Of a DNA stretch of 64,000 bases, positions 1-8,462 are shown one piece after another. The DNA is from Streptomyces sp. CB00316 (lineage in GTDB: Bacteria; Actinomycetota; Actinomycetes; Streptomycetales; Streptomycetaceae). The notes under the pieces were generated by a model, which saw only the letters and a program-made list of their open reading frames with translations, was not told where the DNA came from and made no database searches. The DNA is taken from the NCBI RefSeq assembly GCF_001905595.1, contig NZ_LIXI01000001.1, positions 186,001 through 250,000 on the forward strand. Direction: 5' to 3'. Numbering within the stretch: position 1 is the stretch's first letter; each line of letters opens with the position of its first letter. The translations under genes and the position numbers were made by a program.

Positions 1-3000
1 CGTAACCGCCCGCGAGCCGCCGCGCCCACACCTCGGAGAGGCCGAGGGCCCCCTCCAGGGCGTCGGCCGCCTCGTCGTGCACGGCGGGCCGCAGCCCGAT
101 CAGCTCCCTCCAGACCCCGGCCATGCGTTCCGCGGCGTCCTCCACCCCGCCCGGCTGCCACAGATCGGCCGGGTCGTCGGGGAGGGCGGCGGCCAGGACT
201 GCGCGCCGGCCGGTGGGCCCGAGCCGCTCCAGCAGCCGCCCGTACGACTCGGCCGTCAGCGGCGTCGCCTTGTACGGGGCCTTCTTCAGCAGGGCCCGGT
301 CCGCTTCCCGGTCCGCCCCGCCGGGCAGGCCCGCCACCACGAGCCGGGCCACGGGCCTGCGTACGCCGGTCAGTTCGGCGAAACGCGCCGCGGCGGACTC
401 CGGCACCGGGACGGGGCCCCGCTCGTCGACCGCCGCCACCAGGGCCCGGAGGCGGGCGGCGTCATCCCGCTCCACCCGGACCAGCCGGGCCCGTTCGGCG
501 CTCCTCTCCGCCGGGGCACCGCGTGGGCCGTGAGCGGTAGCCGCCTCCGCCGGGACGCTGGTCGGGTCGTGAACGGTCACCGTCTCCGCCGGGTCGTCGT
601 CCGGGTCCTGGGCGGCGGCGGTCACGAACCAGTGCGCCGAGCCACCGCCCCGTACGGGAGCGGACGCCACGGGCCGTCCGCCCGCCCGCAGTTCGTCCAG
701 GGTGCCGGAACCGGAGGCCACGCCCACCCACCACCGGCCGCCCGCCCGGGCGAGCGGGCCGTCCGCCCAGGTGTCCAGGAACGCCAGGAGAGCGGCCCGC
801 GCCGGGGCCGGGGTCGGTGCCACCGCCGCCCGCCACGCGACGGCGTCGACCGTGCCCACGAGCTGCGACCAGTCGTGCGGCGGCGCGGGCGGGGAGAGCC
901 GCCGCACATCCTCCCCGATCGTCCCGGCCAGGCAGGCACCGTCGGCGGCCAGCGCGCTCAGTGTCGCGGGCAGGGCTTCGTCGGGGGCCCGCCGCCACGG
1001 ATCGCTCACCCCGTCCGTGACCAGGCCGGACAGCGCGGGGATCAGCTCGGTGTCCGGTGCGGTCCGGCGCGGCAGGGCGGGCGGTGCCTCGGCGAGCAGG
1101 GTGACGCGCCGGTGCAGGGCGCGGCGCCGCTCCTCCACCCGGGCGGCCCGCCCGGCCACCGCCACGACGGCCTCCACCAGGACGGCATCGGTGACCTGTG
1201 GCAACTCCCGGGCCACGGCGGCGCGCAGGGCCCCGGTGCCGTCGAGGGCGGCGGCCAGCAGGGCGTCGGCCGCCTGCGGCTCCACGGTCCGCAGGGCCCG
1301 GGACCCGGCGGCGTCCCGGGTGCGCAGCAGATACCAGAAGGCCGGGGGCAGGGCCACGCCTGTTGACAGGGTGACCTTGCGGTCCTTCGGCAGCCACGGG
1401 TGGCGGGGCGAGCGGTGCCCGTCCAGCTCCCACAGCAGGGCGCCGTCGGCCGCGTACGCGCGCACTCCGGTCCGGGTCTGCGCCTCGGCGAGGACCACGT
1501 CCTCCACCGCGCCCTCCGGCGGCGACCACAGGCCCCAGGGCTCCTGGCCCGGCCGGTCGACGGTGAACCGGGCCGTCCGCCCGTCGACGCTCTCCACCAG
1601 GAACTCGCCGGGCGCGGGGTCGCGATGGCCGGTGCGGAACAGCACCCGGGTCCCGACCAGGCCGTCCCTGCTGCCCAGCGGGGAGCCGGTCAACGGGGTC
1701 GGCAGCGGCGCCAGTTGCAGCGCCTCCACGGCGAGGGCCATCCCCTCCTCGGACACGCCCGGGGCCAGGGCGGAGGCGGCGGCGGTGTGCGGGGCGGCGG
1801 CCGGGGCGGCGTCCGGCGCGCGGCCCGGGAAGTCCGGCAGCGGCCTCGCCCCCCGCGGTTCGCCGGTGACCGCGTCCACCACCTGCCACGGCCGCCGCCC
1901 GTAGACGGTGTTGGTCCAGATCCGGGCGCCGTCACCGAGCTGCAGCTCGTCCCGGTCGATCCCCTCCGTGCCGCCCGGCCGCAGGACCCGGGAGCCGCTG
2001 TGCCGCCCGCCCCCGTCGGCGGTCTCGAACTGGAAGCCGTACGCCCCGTCCAGGCTGCCGCCGAACGGCACCAGGCCACCCGTCTCGTCCGGAGTGAAGG
2101 GTGCGTCGGGGCGGTCGGCCCAGACGGCGGTGTCACCGTTGTGCGGGCCGGCCGCGAGGGTCCAGCTGACCAGGAAGGAGCCGCCCACGTAATGGACGGC
2201 GGACAGGGTCGCGTCCTCGGGCACGGTGAACCGGCAGGAGCCGCGCTCCCCGTCCGGGCCGACGGCGACCGCCCGGTCCCGCCCGAACACCGTCAGCACC
2301 GGCCAGGTGGACGTCACCCCGACGACGCCGGTCACCCCGGGCACAGCCCCGGTCGCCCCGGGCGCCGCCCCGTCCACCCCGGGTACCACCCCGCCCACCC
2401 CCGGCACCGCCTCGCCGGTATCAGCCCCCGAACCCTCGCCCTCCTCCGCCGCGAACCGCGCGTACACCGCCTCCAGTTCGGGCCAGGCCAGCTCCTCCGG
2501 CAGGCCCGCCGCCAGGGAACGGCGCAGTGCGCCCGCCGCCCCCGCCCCGGCGACCGCGTCGGCGATCCCGCCCAGGGCCGACACCGTCGGGCGGTCCAGC
2601 AGTGCCTCCAGTTCGGCCATGGCCTCCTCGGCCCCGGCCATACCGCCGCCCCCGACCGTGCCGAGGAGCTTGCCGACCCGGTCGGCCACCTTCTGGGCGA
2701 TGCCCTCGTTGCCCGGCAGCAGCGTCACGGCAGATCCGGGCCGCCGGGGCCGGGCCGGGAAGGACCCGGGCAGCAGATCCGCGTGCACCCTCCCCTCCAG
2801 GCGGGGGCCGAACACCGGGTCGGCGGCCAGCGCGGCGAGGTCCCGCCGCGACTTCTCGCCCCAGAAACGCATCCGGATCTCCGGGCCCGGGTCGACCACC
2901 GCGACCCCGGCCGCCAGCACCGTGTCCAGCACATCCGCGTCGAAGCCCTGGTAGTGGTGGCGGGTCGTGTGCAGCGTCACCGGGGCGCCCGACGCCCGCA

Positions 3001-3937
3001 GCCGCGGGCCCAGCCGGCCCACCAGAGCGAGCAGCTCCGACGGCAGCGGCTGCCGCCCGACCCCGCCGCCGGACTGGGTCGCGTACTGGTACATGTGCGC
3101 GAAGTGGCCGACCCAGTGGTGCAGCCCGCCCTCCGGGACCACCCGCCCCGCCTCCATGGCCGCCGTCGCGCCGCAGCCGATCAGCAGCCGCAGCCACGCC
3201 CCGCCGTCGGTGGCCCCCTCCGGGAAGACCTCCACCAGTGCGGCGGCGACCGGGTCCTCCGGAGGATGGGCCGCCAGGAACGGGCCCGCCGCGGTCAGCA
3301 GCGCATCCGGCACCGACTTCTTCCGGGTGCCCGACAGGACGGCGGCCACCAGCCGGGCCACCTCCTCGTCCCCGTACCCGGCCGCCTTGGCCGAGGCCCG
3401 CACCCGGCGCACGAGATCGGCGGGCAGGTCGCCGGAGGAGCCCGCCCACGCCATCAGGAACGCGTCCAGCGCGGCGTGCGCCGCGGCCGGCTGCAGCGTG
3501 TCGGCGAGAAACCGCTGATGGGCCCCGAACTCCTTGGCCGGCATGGCCCCGCCCGCGGCGAACAGCAGCGCGTTGGCCCGGCCGTACCCCGGATCCACCG
3601 GCAGCCCGTGCTTCGCCTCGGCCGTCCGCGCCGCACCGTAGGCACGCGCGGCCGGGCGGTTCCCGTAGCCGATCAGCCGGTGGCCCACGGTGTCCCAGAA
3701 CCACGGCAGGTGCGCGGGCGGCAGCCGGCGCGCCCGCGCGGCCATCGTGTCGACGAACCGGCCGGGCTTCGTCCAGGACCGGGCGAGCTCCGAACCCATG
3801 TCCGCGACCAGGTCACGGGCGGCCCCGGCCGCGCCCGGGTCGTGGGCGGCCGCCCAGTCGGCGTACGTGGTCGATGCGTGCGTACCGGCGGAGGGCAGCA
3901 GGGCCGCGAGCGAGACGATCATGTTCTCGATCGTCAC
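1..3937 (-). CDS. Very large uncharacterised protein, C-terminus beyond window edge
   Basis: I do not recognise this family. A stop-free frame runs from a GTG at 3937 (a second in-frame GTG is at 3946) to the left edge of the window, at least 1,312 codons, with the G/C third-position bias of a real Streptomyces gene. The N-terminus opens VTIENMIVSLAALLPSAG and shows no signal peptide or membrane segment, so a cytosolic protein is likely. The first ~500 residues look helical. Residues ~510-545 form a low-complexity linker of PGV/PGA repeats. A Gly/Asp/Trp-rich, probably beta-rich part follows (around residues 550-830), then another Ala/Leu-rich helical part. It diverges from the LAXTG gene at 4126. 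The ribosome site is weak (GGGG), so the exact start is uncertain. Existence is confident; function is unknown. Confidence 0.85.
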   Translation of the reverse strand, partial: MTIENMIVSLAALLPSAGTHASTTYADWAAAHDPGAAGAARDLVADMGSELARSWTKPGRFVDTMAARARRLPPAHLPWFWDTVGHRLIGYGNRPAARAYGAARTAEAKHGLPVDPGYGRANALLFAAGGAMPAKEFGAHQRFLADTLQPAAAHAALDAFLMAWAGSSGDLPADLVRRVRASAKAAGYGDEEVARLVAAVLSGTRKKSVPDALLTAAGPFLAAHPPEDPVAAALVEVFPEGATDGGAWLRLLIGCGATAAMEAGRVVPEGGLHHWVGHFAHMYQYATQSGGGVGRQPLPSELLALVGRLGPRLRASGAPVTLHTTRHHYQGFDADVLDTVLAAGVAVVDPGPEIRMRFWGEKSRRDLAALAADPVFGPRLEGRVHADLLPGSFPARPRRPGSAVTLLPGNEGIAQKVADRVGKLLGTVGGGGMAGAEEAMAELEALLDRPTVSALGGIADAVAGAGAAGALRRSLAAGLPEELAWPELEAVYARFAAEEGEGSGADTGEAVPGVGGVVPGVDGAAPGATGAVPGVTGVVGVTSTWPVLTVFGRDRAVAVGPDGERGSCRFTVPEDATLSAVHYVGGSFLVSWTLAAGPHNGDTAVWADRPDAPFTPDETGGLVPFGGSLDGAYGFQFETADGGGRHSGSRVLRPGGTEGIDRDELQLGDGARIWTNTVYGRRPWQVVDAVTGEPRGARPLPDFPGRAPDAAPAAAPHTAAASALAPGVSEEGMALAVEALQLAPLPTPLTGSPLGSRDGLVGTRVLFRTGHRDPAPGEFLVESVDGRTARFTVDRPGQEPWGLWSPPEGAVEDVVLAEAQTRTGVRAYAADGALLWELDGHRSPRHPWLPKDRKVTLSTGVALPPAFWYLLRTRDAAGSRALRTVEPQAADALLAAALDGTGALRAAVARELPQVTDAVLVEAVVAVAGRAARVEERRRALHRRVTLLAEAPPALPRRTAPDTELIPALSGLVTDGVSDPWRRAPDEALPATLSALAADGACLAGTIGEDVRRLSPPAPPHDWSQLVGTVDAVAWRAAVAPTPAPARAALLAFLDTWADGPLARAGGRWWVGVASGSGTLDELRAGGRPVASAPVRGGGSAHWFVTAAAQDPDDDPAETVTVHDPTSVPAEAATAHGPRGAPAERSAERARLVRVERDDAARLRALVAAVDERGPVPVPESAAARFAELTGVRRPVARLVVAGLPGGADREADRALLKKAPYKATPLTAESYGRLLERLGPTGRRAVLAAALPDDPADLWQPGGVEDAAERMAGVWRELIGLRPAVHDEAADALEGALGLSEVWARRLAGGY

Positions 3938-4066
3938 ATGCCCCACTGACAACGCCCCGGGGCGGGCCGCCCTTGCTGCCGGGCAGTCCGACGGTCCGAC
4001 AGTCGGGTGATCCTATGAGCGGTGTCGGCATGTCGACTCTCTGCGTCCGCGCGCGCGTGCTTGCGT

Positions 4067-4091
4067 CGGAGGCCACAACCGGTGGCCTCCG
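4067..4091. promoter_or_regulatory. 10-bp perfect inverted repeat in leader of LAXTG gene
   Basis: CGGAGGCCAC, a 5-nt loop (AACCG), then GTGGCCTCCG lies 35 nt before the ATG at 4126, between two divergent genes. It could be an operator or a leader hairpin; no T-tract follows, so it is not a classic terminator. Confidence 0.5.
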
Positions 4092-4125
4092 CCCCGGTCG
4101 TTCGCGAGCAGCGAAGGGTGTCCCC

Positions 4126-5259
4126 ATGTCCCCCACCTCCTGCGCGCGGCTGCGTGACGCCCGTGCGCTCGCCGCCCTCGGGCTGGCCGCCGGGATCGCG
4201 GTGCCCGCCGCGCTCCTCGGCGGTCCGCAGGCCGCCGCCCACCCGGCCGCCGCCTCCTTAGCAGCCGGGAAAGCGGCCGGGAAAGCGGCCGAGGCCGCCG
4301 ACGAGCAGCCCTCCTGCGGTGATCCGGGCGCCAAGGAGTTCCCCATCGAGGCCCGGATCCAGGACGCCCCGACGACGTACGCCTCCGGCGGCGGCTACGG
4401 CACCTGGTTCCTCGACCTCACCAACACCACCGACACCGCCTGCCGCGCCCTGCACCCGGTGCTCGTGCTCAACGACGAGGACCGCAGGCTGACCACCGAA
4501 CAGATCCAGCTGAAGTTCTCCGAGCCCGGCCGCCCCGGAACCGAACACCGGGTCACCTGGGAGACCACCGACCGCCACGAACAGATCGGCGTCTTCGACG
4601 GCGACCCCGGGTCGGCCCCCGCCGACAGCTCCGACAGCTCCGAAGACTCCGATGACGGCTTCCTCGGGTTCACCGTCCCCGCCGGTACCACCGTCAGCGT
4701 CCGGGTCCGGATGGCCTTCACCTCCGACACCGCACCCGGCCGGGTCACCGCCCACGCCGCCGTCGTCCAGCGCCGCCACCAGGACAAGGCCAAGGGCGGC
4801 GGCCGTGAGGACGGCGACTGGGTGGGGGAGTCGGGGGCGTACCGGTTCGTGATCGTCGACGGTGCCACCGGCGAGGTGCCCCGGCCGGAGCGCACGGAGG
4901 AGGACAGCGGCGACCGTACGGACGTCCCCGCGGAGCCCCGCCCCCGTACGGACACATCCTCCGCCGCGCCCACGCCCCTGCTCACCCCCACCCCCATCTA
5001 CACCGGCCCCGGCAAGGAGCCCGCCCCGCACCCCAGCTCCCTTACCCGCCCGCACGGGTCGACGGCCCCCCGAAAGGACGCCGGCGGCAAGGAACGGCCC
5101 GCGCGCCCGCCCCACTACGCGACCGGACGCCCGCTCCCCGAACTCGCCCGCACCGGACCGGAACTCCTGCCCTGGGCCGGAGCAACCGCCGCGGCGCTCG
5201 CCCTCTGCGGCGGCGCCCTCGTGATGAAGGGCCGCCGGATGCGCCGGCCCACGGGCTGA
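4126..5259 (+). CDS. Secreted LAXTG-anchored surface protein
   Basis: This 377-residue protein starts at ATG 4126, after a GAAGGG ribosome site. An N-terminal signal peptide (about residues 1-40, ending in a PQAAAHP-like cleavage area) is followed by an exported domain of ~200 residues with two cysteines and an acidic Ser/Asp stretch (about residues 165-185). A Pro/Thr-rich spacer comes next. The C-terminus has the Streptomyces sorting signal: LARTG, a hydrophobic segment, and a KGRRMRR tail. LAXTG signals are known substrates of class E sortases in streptomycetes, so the protein is expected to be linked to the cell wall. No catalytic motif is visible; the function of the exported domain is unknown. 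A class F sortase is encoded at 11556, but that class is not the usual partner of LAXTG proteins. Confidence 0.85.
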   Translation: MSPTSCARLRDARALAALGLAAGIAVPAALLGGPQAAAHPAAASLAAGKAAGKAAEAADEQPSCGDPGAKEFPIEARIQDAPTTYASGGGYGTWFLDLTNTTDTACRALHPVLVLNDEDRRLTTEQIQLKFSEPGRPGTEHRVTWETTDRHEQIGVFDGDPGSAPADSSDSSEDSDDGFLGFTVPAGTTVSVRVRMAFTSDTAPGRVTAHAAVVQRRHQDKAKGGGREDGDWVGESGAYRFVIVDGATGEVPRPERTEEDSGDRTDVPAEPRPRTDTSSAAPTPLLTPTPIYTGPGKEPAPHPSSLTRPHGSTAPRKDAGGKERPARPPHYATGRPLPELARTGPELLPWAGATAAALALCGGALVMKGRRMRRPTG

Positions 5260-5303
5260 CCGCGACCCCGACCAGGCCGTTCATCTGGATCTGCCACCAT
5301 CGG

Positions 5304-6080
5304 GTGGTGGACTACCCGAACGACCAGGCACCTGGCGCACCCATCCGCTCCGGCATCCCGGAGCACGGCCGCATTCCCAAGTACTACGCCGTCAAGGCCC
5401 AGATCTCGCTGCTCCTCGACGAGTTGGGGGAGGGCGGGCTCCTGCCCACCGAGCGGGATCTCGCCCTGCGCCACGAGGTGTCGCGCGAGACCGTCCGGCA
5501 GGCGCTGCGCGAGCTGCTGCTGGAGGGGCGGCTGCGGAGGCAGGGGCGCGGGACCGTCGTCGCCGGGCCCAAGCTGGAGCAGCCGCTCTCGCTCGCCAGC
5601 TACACCGAAGGGGTCCGGCGCCAGGGCAGGCGGCCAGGTCGGCACCTCATCGGGCTCGAACGCTTCCCCTGCCCCGAGGCCCTCGCCGCCGAGATCGGGG
5701 TGGGCCGGGGCGAACCCGTCTGGCACCTGGAGCGGGTGCTGCTCGCCGACGACGAGCGGGTCGGGCTGGAGAGCACGTACGTCAGTGTGGCCCGACTCCC
5801 GCGCCTGGACGTGGAGTTCGACCCCGACTCCTCCTTCTACGCCTACCTCAGCGACCGGCTCGGCATCGCCTTCGGGGACGCCGACGAGCGCATCGAGACC
5901 GTGCTCGCCACCCCCCGCGAGGCCCTGCTCATCGGGACCCCGCCCGCCCTGCCGATGCTTCTGCTCCACCGGCTCTCGCGGGACACGGAGGGGCGGCCGC
6001 TGGAGCGGGTGCGGACCCTGTTCCGGGGGGACCGGTTCTCCTTCACCACGCATCTGGGCGGCGGCGGCAGCGAGCGCTGA
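5304..6080 (+). CDS. GntR-family (HutC/UTRA) transcriptional regulator
   Basis: The ~258-residue protein has an N-terminal winged HTH (about residues 22-92, including LLPTERDLALRHEVSRETVR) and a C-terminal UTRA effector domain (about residues 95-250). That is the HutC subgroup layout of GntR regulators such as PhnF and DasR. The start is GTG 5304 or the adjacent GTG 5307; neither has a good Shine-Dalgarno sequence. It stands directly upstream of the FAD oxidoreductase/phosphonatase genes. Two matching candidate operators (6129-6144 and 8391-8406) flank that operon and the next, which supports a role as local regulator of phosphonate or organophosphate use. The effector is unknown. Confidence 0.88.
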   Translation: MVDYPNDQAPGAPIRSGIPEHGRIPKYYAVKAQISLLLDELGEGGLLPTERDLALRHEVSRETVRQALRELLLEGRLRRQGRGTVVAGPKLEQPLSLASYTEGVRRQGRRPGRHLIGLERFPCPEALAAEIGVGRGEPVWHLERVLLADDERVGLESTYVSVARLPRLDVEFDPDSSFYAYLSDRLGIAFGDADERIETVLATPREALLIGTPPALPMLLLHRLSRDTEGRPLERVRTLFRGDRFSFTTHLGGGGSER

Positions 6081-6128
6081 CCGCGTCTGAGAACCGCCCT
6101 GCTGGACACTTTTTCGGTAACGGAAACA

Positions 6129-6144
6129 TAACGGGTCTAGTCCA
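6129..6144. promoter_or_regulatory. Candidate GntR operator upstream of phosphonate operon
   Basis: TAACGGGTCTAGTCCA lies 76 nt before the GTG at 6220. Its core GGTCTAGTCC resembles the GGTCTAGACC half-sites of HutC-type GntR regulators. A copy identical at 15 of 16 positions is at 8391-8406, before the second transcription unit of the same locus. Confidence 0.6.
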
Positions 6145-6219
6145 AGCTTGGGGGGTCGTTCACCATCCCGTTGTCGACCGGATGCGTCCGGGACACCCGA
6201 CCCGAGGAGCGTGGCCGCC

Positions 6220-7344
6220 GTGAGAGTCATCGTCGTAGGAGCCGGCGTGGTGGGAACCATGCACGCCTGGCACGCAGTCAGCCGCGGCCACGAGGTCGTA
6301 CAGATCGAGCGCGAGAGCGAGGCGCGCGGGGCATCGCTCCGCAATTTCGGACAGATTTGGGTCAGTGGCCGGGCCGGGGGCGAGGAGCTGGAAACCGCCC
6401 TGAGAGCACGGGAGTTGTGGGAGAAGATTGGGCAGCGGGTGCCGGGGCTCGGGTTCCGGGGCTGTGGTTCGCTCACCCCGCTGCGGACCGGGGCCGAGGC
6501 GGCCGTCGCCGAGGCGGCGCTCGCCCGGCCCGACGCGGCGGCGCGCGGCTACAGGCTGCTCACCGCCGGGGAGGCCCGCGCCCTCAACCCCGCCCTGCGC
6601 GGCACGTTCACCGCCGCCCTGTGGTGCGAGCGGGACGCGGCGGTCGAGCCACGCACCGCCCAACTCGCCCTGAAAGCAAAGTTGCTGGCTTCCGGTCGGT
6701 ACACCTTCCTCGGCGGACGCGAGGTCCGCGACGTCGTCGGTACCGCCTCCGTGCGCGACGACCACGGTGACGTCCACACCGGTGACGCCGTGATCCTGGC
6801 GACCGGCGCGTGGCTCGGTGGGCTCGTCCGCGAACTGGCCGGGCCCGAGCTGCCCGTCCGCCGCGTCCGCCTCCAGATGATGCAGACCGACCCCCTCGGT
6901 GAGCCCCTCACGACCTCGGTCGCCGACGCCGACAGCTTCCGCTACTACCCCGCCTACCGCAGCGAGGCGCTCGACGCCCTCAACGCCCACCAGCCCCAGG
7001 ACCCAATCGCCGCCGAGCACCGCATGCAGCTCCTCATGGTGCAGCGGAGCGACGGCGGGCTGACCGTCGGGGACACCCACGAGTACGAGCACCCCTTCGC
7101 CTTCGACACCGTCGAGGAGCCGTACGAGCACCTCACCCGGGTCGTCGAGGCCTTCCTCGGCCGCCCGCTGCCCCGCATCAGGCACCGCTGGGCGGGCGTC
7201 TACGCCCAGTGCACCGACACCTCACGCGTCGTCCACCGCCAGCAGGTGGGCGACGGGGTCTGGCTCGTCACCGGGCCCGGCGGGCGCGGCATGACGTGCT
7301 CGCCCGCCATCGCCGAAACGACCGCCGACGAACTGGGCTGGTGA
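6220..7344 (+). CDS. FAD-dependent oxidoreductase (TIGR03364-like, phosphonate locus)
   Basis: The 374-residue protein begins MRVIVVGAGVVGTMHAWHA, a Rossmann GxGxxG FAD-binding motif at the extreme N-terminus, and has the DAO fold of glycine/sarcosine oxidase-like enzymes, ending with a GPGGRGMT motif near the C-terminus. The family known next to phosphonatase genes (TIGR03364) is implicated in oxidising amino-phosphonate compounds; the exact substrate is not shown here. GTG 6220 is preferred because GAGGAG (6204-6209) sits 10 nt upstream; GTG 6211 is in frame but too close to that site. The stop overlaps the GTG of the hydrolase gene by 4 nt, indicating an operon with translational coupling. 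Likely controlled by the GntR regulator at 5304. Confidence 0.85.
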   Translation: MRVIVVGAGVVGTMHAWHAVSRGHEVVQIERESEARGASLRNFGQIWVSGRAGGEELETALRARELWEKIGQRVPGLGFRGCGSLTPLRTGAEAAVAEAALARPDAAARGYRLLTAGEARALNPALRGTFTAALWCERDAAVEPRTAQLALKAKLLASGRYTFLGGREVRDVVGTASVRDDHGDVHTGDAVILATGAWLGGLVRELAGPELPVRRVRLQMMQTDPLGEPLTTSVADADSFRYYPAYRSEALDALNAHQPQDPIAAEHRMQLLMVQRSDGGLTVGDTHEYEHPFAFDTVEEPYEHLTRVVEAFLGRPLPRIRHRWAGVYAQCTDTSRVVHRQQVGDGVWLVTGPGGRGMTCSPAIAETTADELGW

Positions 7345-8075
7345 ACCACATGACTTCAGCAGAGCAAGCGACCGAAGCGACCGGGCGCAACCCCTACCGC
7401 CTCGTCGTCCTCGACATGGCCGGGACCACCGTCGCCGACGGCGGCCTCGTCGAGCAGGCCTTCTCCGCCGCCGCCGAACGCCTCGGTGTGAAGCCCGGAT
7501 CGGGAGACCACGAGCGCCAACTAGCCCACGTACGCGCCACCATGGGCGAGTCCAAGATCTCCGTCTTCCGGCACCTCTTCGGGGACGAGGAGAAGGCCGA
7601 GTACGCCAACGCCGCCTTCGAGGAGGCGTACGGGGAACTCGTCGACGGCGGCCGTATCGCCCCGATCCCCGGCGCCCGGGAGGCCGTCGAGCGCCTCACC
7701 GCCGAGGGCCGCACCGTCGTCCTGACCACCGGGTTCGCCCGCACCACCCAGGACGCCATCCTCGCCGCCCTCGGCTGGCAGGACCTCGTCCCCCTCGCCC
7801 TCTGCCCCGCCGACGCGGGCGGCCGGGGGCGCCCCTACCCGGACATGGTGCTGGCCGCCTTCCTACGCACGGGTGCCGTGGACGACGTGCGGCGGATCGT
7901 GGTGGCGGGGGACACCTCGTACGACATGCTCAGCGGGCAACGCTCCGGCGCCGGGCTCGTCGCGGGCGTCCTCACCGGCGCCCACGACGCCGGTCAGCTG
8001 GAACGGAACGGCGCCACCCACGTCCTCGGGTCGGTCGCCGAGCTGCCCGACCTCATCGCACGGGCCGAGGCATGA
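7341..8075 (+). CDS. Phosphonatase-like HAD hydrolase
   Basis: The 244-residue HAD-superfamily protein has motif I LVVLDMAGTTV (DxxGT) near residue 20, a small helical cap, a TTGF motif II, and the VVAGDTSYDMLSG motif IV. It matches the phosphonatase-like (PhnX-related, TIGR03351) group, expected to cleave a C-P or phosphate ester bond of a small phosphonate. The GTG at 7341 overlaps the upstream stop; ATG 7350 is an alternative start. The next start codon (ATGA at 8072) overlaps this stop, so the operon once continued into a further gene that is now broken. Its partner oxidoreductase precedes it. Confidence 0.85.
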   Translation: MNHMTSAEQATEATGRNPYRLVVLDMAGTTVADGGLVEQAFSAAAERLGVKPGSGDHERQLAHVRATMGESKISVFRHLFGDEEKAEYANAAFEEAYGELVDGGRIAPIPGAREAVERLTAEGRTVVLTTGFARTTQDAILAALGWQDLVPLALCPADAGGRGRPYPDMVLAAFLRTGAVDDVRRIVVAGDTSYDMLSGQRSGAGLVAGVLTGAHDAGQLERNGATHVLGSVAELPDLIARAEA

Positions 8076-8146
8076 GCGCCGGGCCCACCACCGTACCCAC
8101 TGGCACCGCACCGGCCCCCACCGCACCCGGCGGCGGTGGGTCATGA
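8072..8146 (+). pseudogene. Truncated 5' end of a lost operon gene
   Basis: An ATG overlaps the hydrolase stop (ATGA) and opens a 24-codon frame (MSAGPTTVPTGTAPAPTAPG...) ending at TGA 8144. The coupled start and Pro/Thr-rich N-terminus look like the beginning of an ABC transporter subunit. The same frame continues beyond the stop into the transporter tail at 8147-8305, so a deletion probably fused the two ends. Confidence 0.55.
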
Positions 8147-8305
8147 GGCTTCGCAGCCCGTAAGGACATCAATGCCACCGACGCCTACGCCGCGGAACTC
8201 GACGGGCTGTTGGAGGGCGTGGAGATCTTCGAGCCGGACTGGTCGGACATCGGCACCAACCCGGACACGTACATCGACGCCTGGAAGACGGCCACCGGAA
8301 GCTGA
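8147..8305 (+). pseudogene. C-terminal remnant of an ABC transporter substrate-binding protein
   Basis: The frame reads ...NATDAYAAELDGLLEGVEIF... and ends ...DTYIDAWKTATGS before TGA 8303-8305. This is the typical last ~50 residues of an iron/phosphonate-type periplasmic binding protein. There is no start codon or N-terminal lobe, so it is not functional. Lying directly after the phosphonatase gene, it implies that an uptake operon for the substrate was deleted here. Confidence 0.6.
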
Positions 8306-8390
8306 CCGGCCATCTTTCGGCCACGGTCTCCTGCGAAGGTCTCATCCCGCACCGCGAAGGTCTGGACTCCGCCCGCCTGTCTCGCGAAGG

Positions 8391-8406
8391 TAACGGGTCT
8401 GGTCCA
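8391..8406. promoter_or_regulatory. Second candidate GntR operator
   Basis: TAACGGGTCTGGTCCA differs at one position from the site at 6129-6144 and lies 57 nt before the phosphodiesterase start. The preceding 60 nt hold three GCGAAGGT direct repeats (8333, 8354, 8384), which may be further regulator contacts. Confidence 0.6.
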
Positions 8407-8462
8407 GAAGGTAGTTCACGCCCCGCCGGCCACCTCGTGCCACCGTCCCCCTGGAGGATCTC

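Noticed and set aside
1400..3949. Long plus-strand frame opposite the large minus-strand gene
   Set aside because: The product is Arg/Pro/Gly-rich without domain-like segments; codon bias supports the minus strand.
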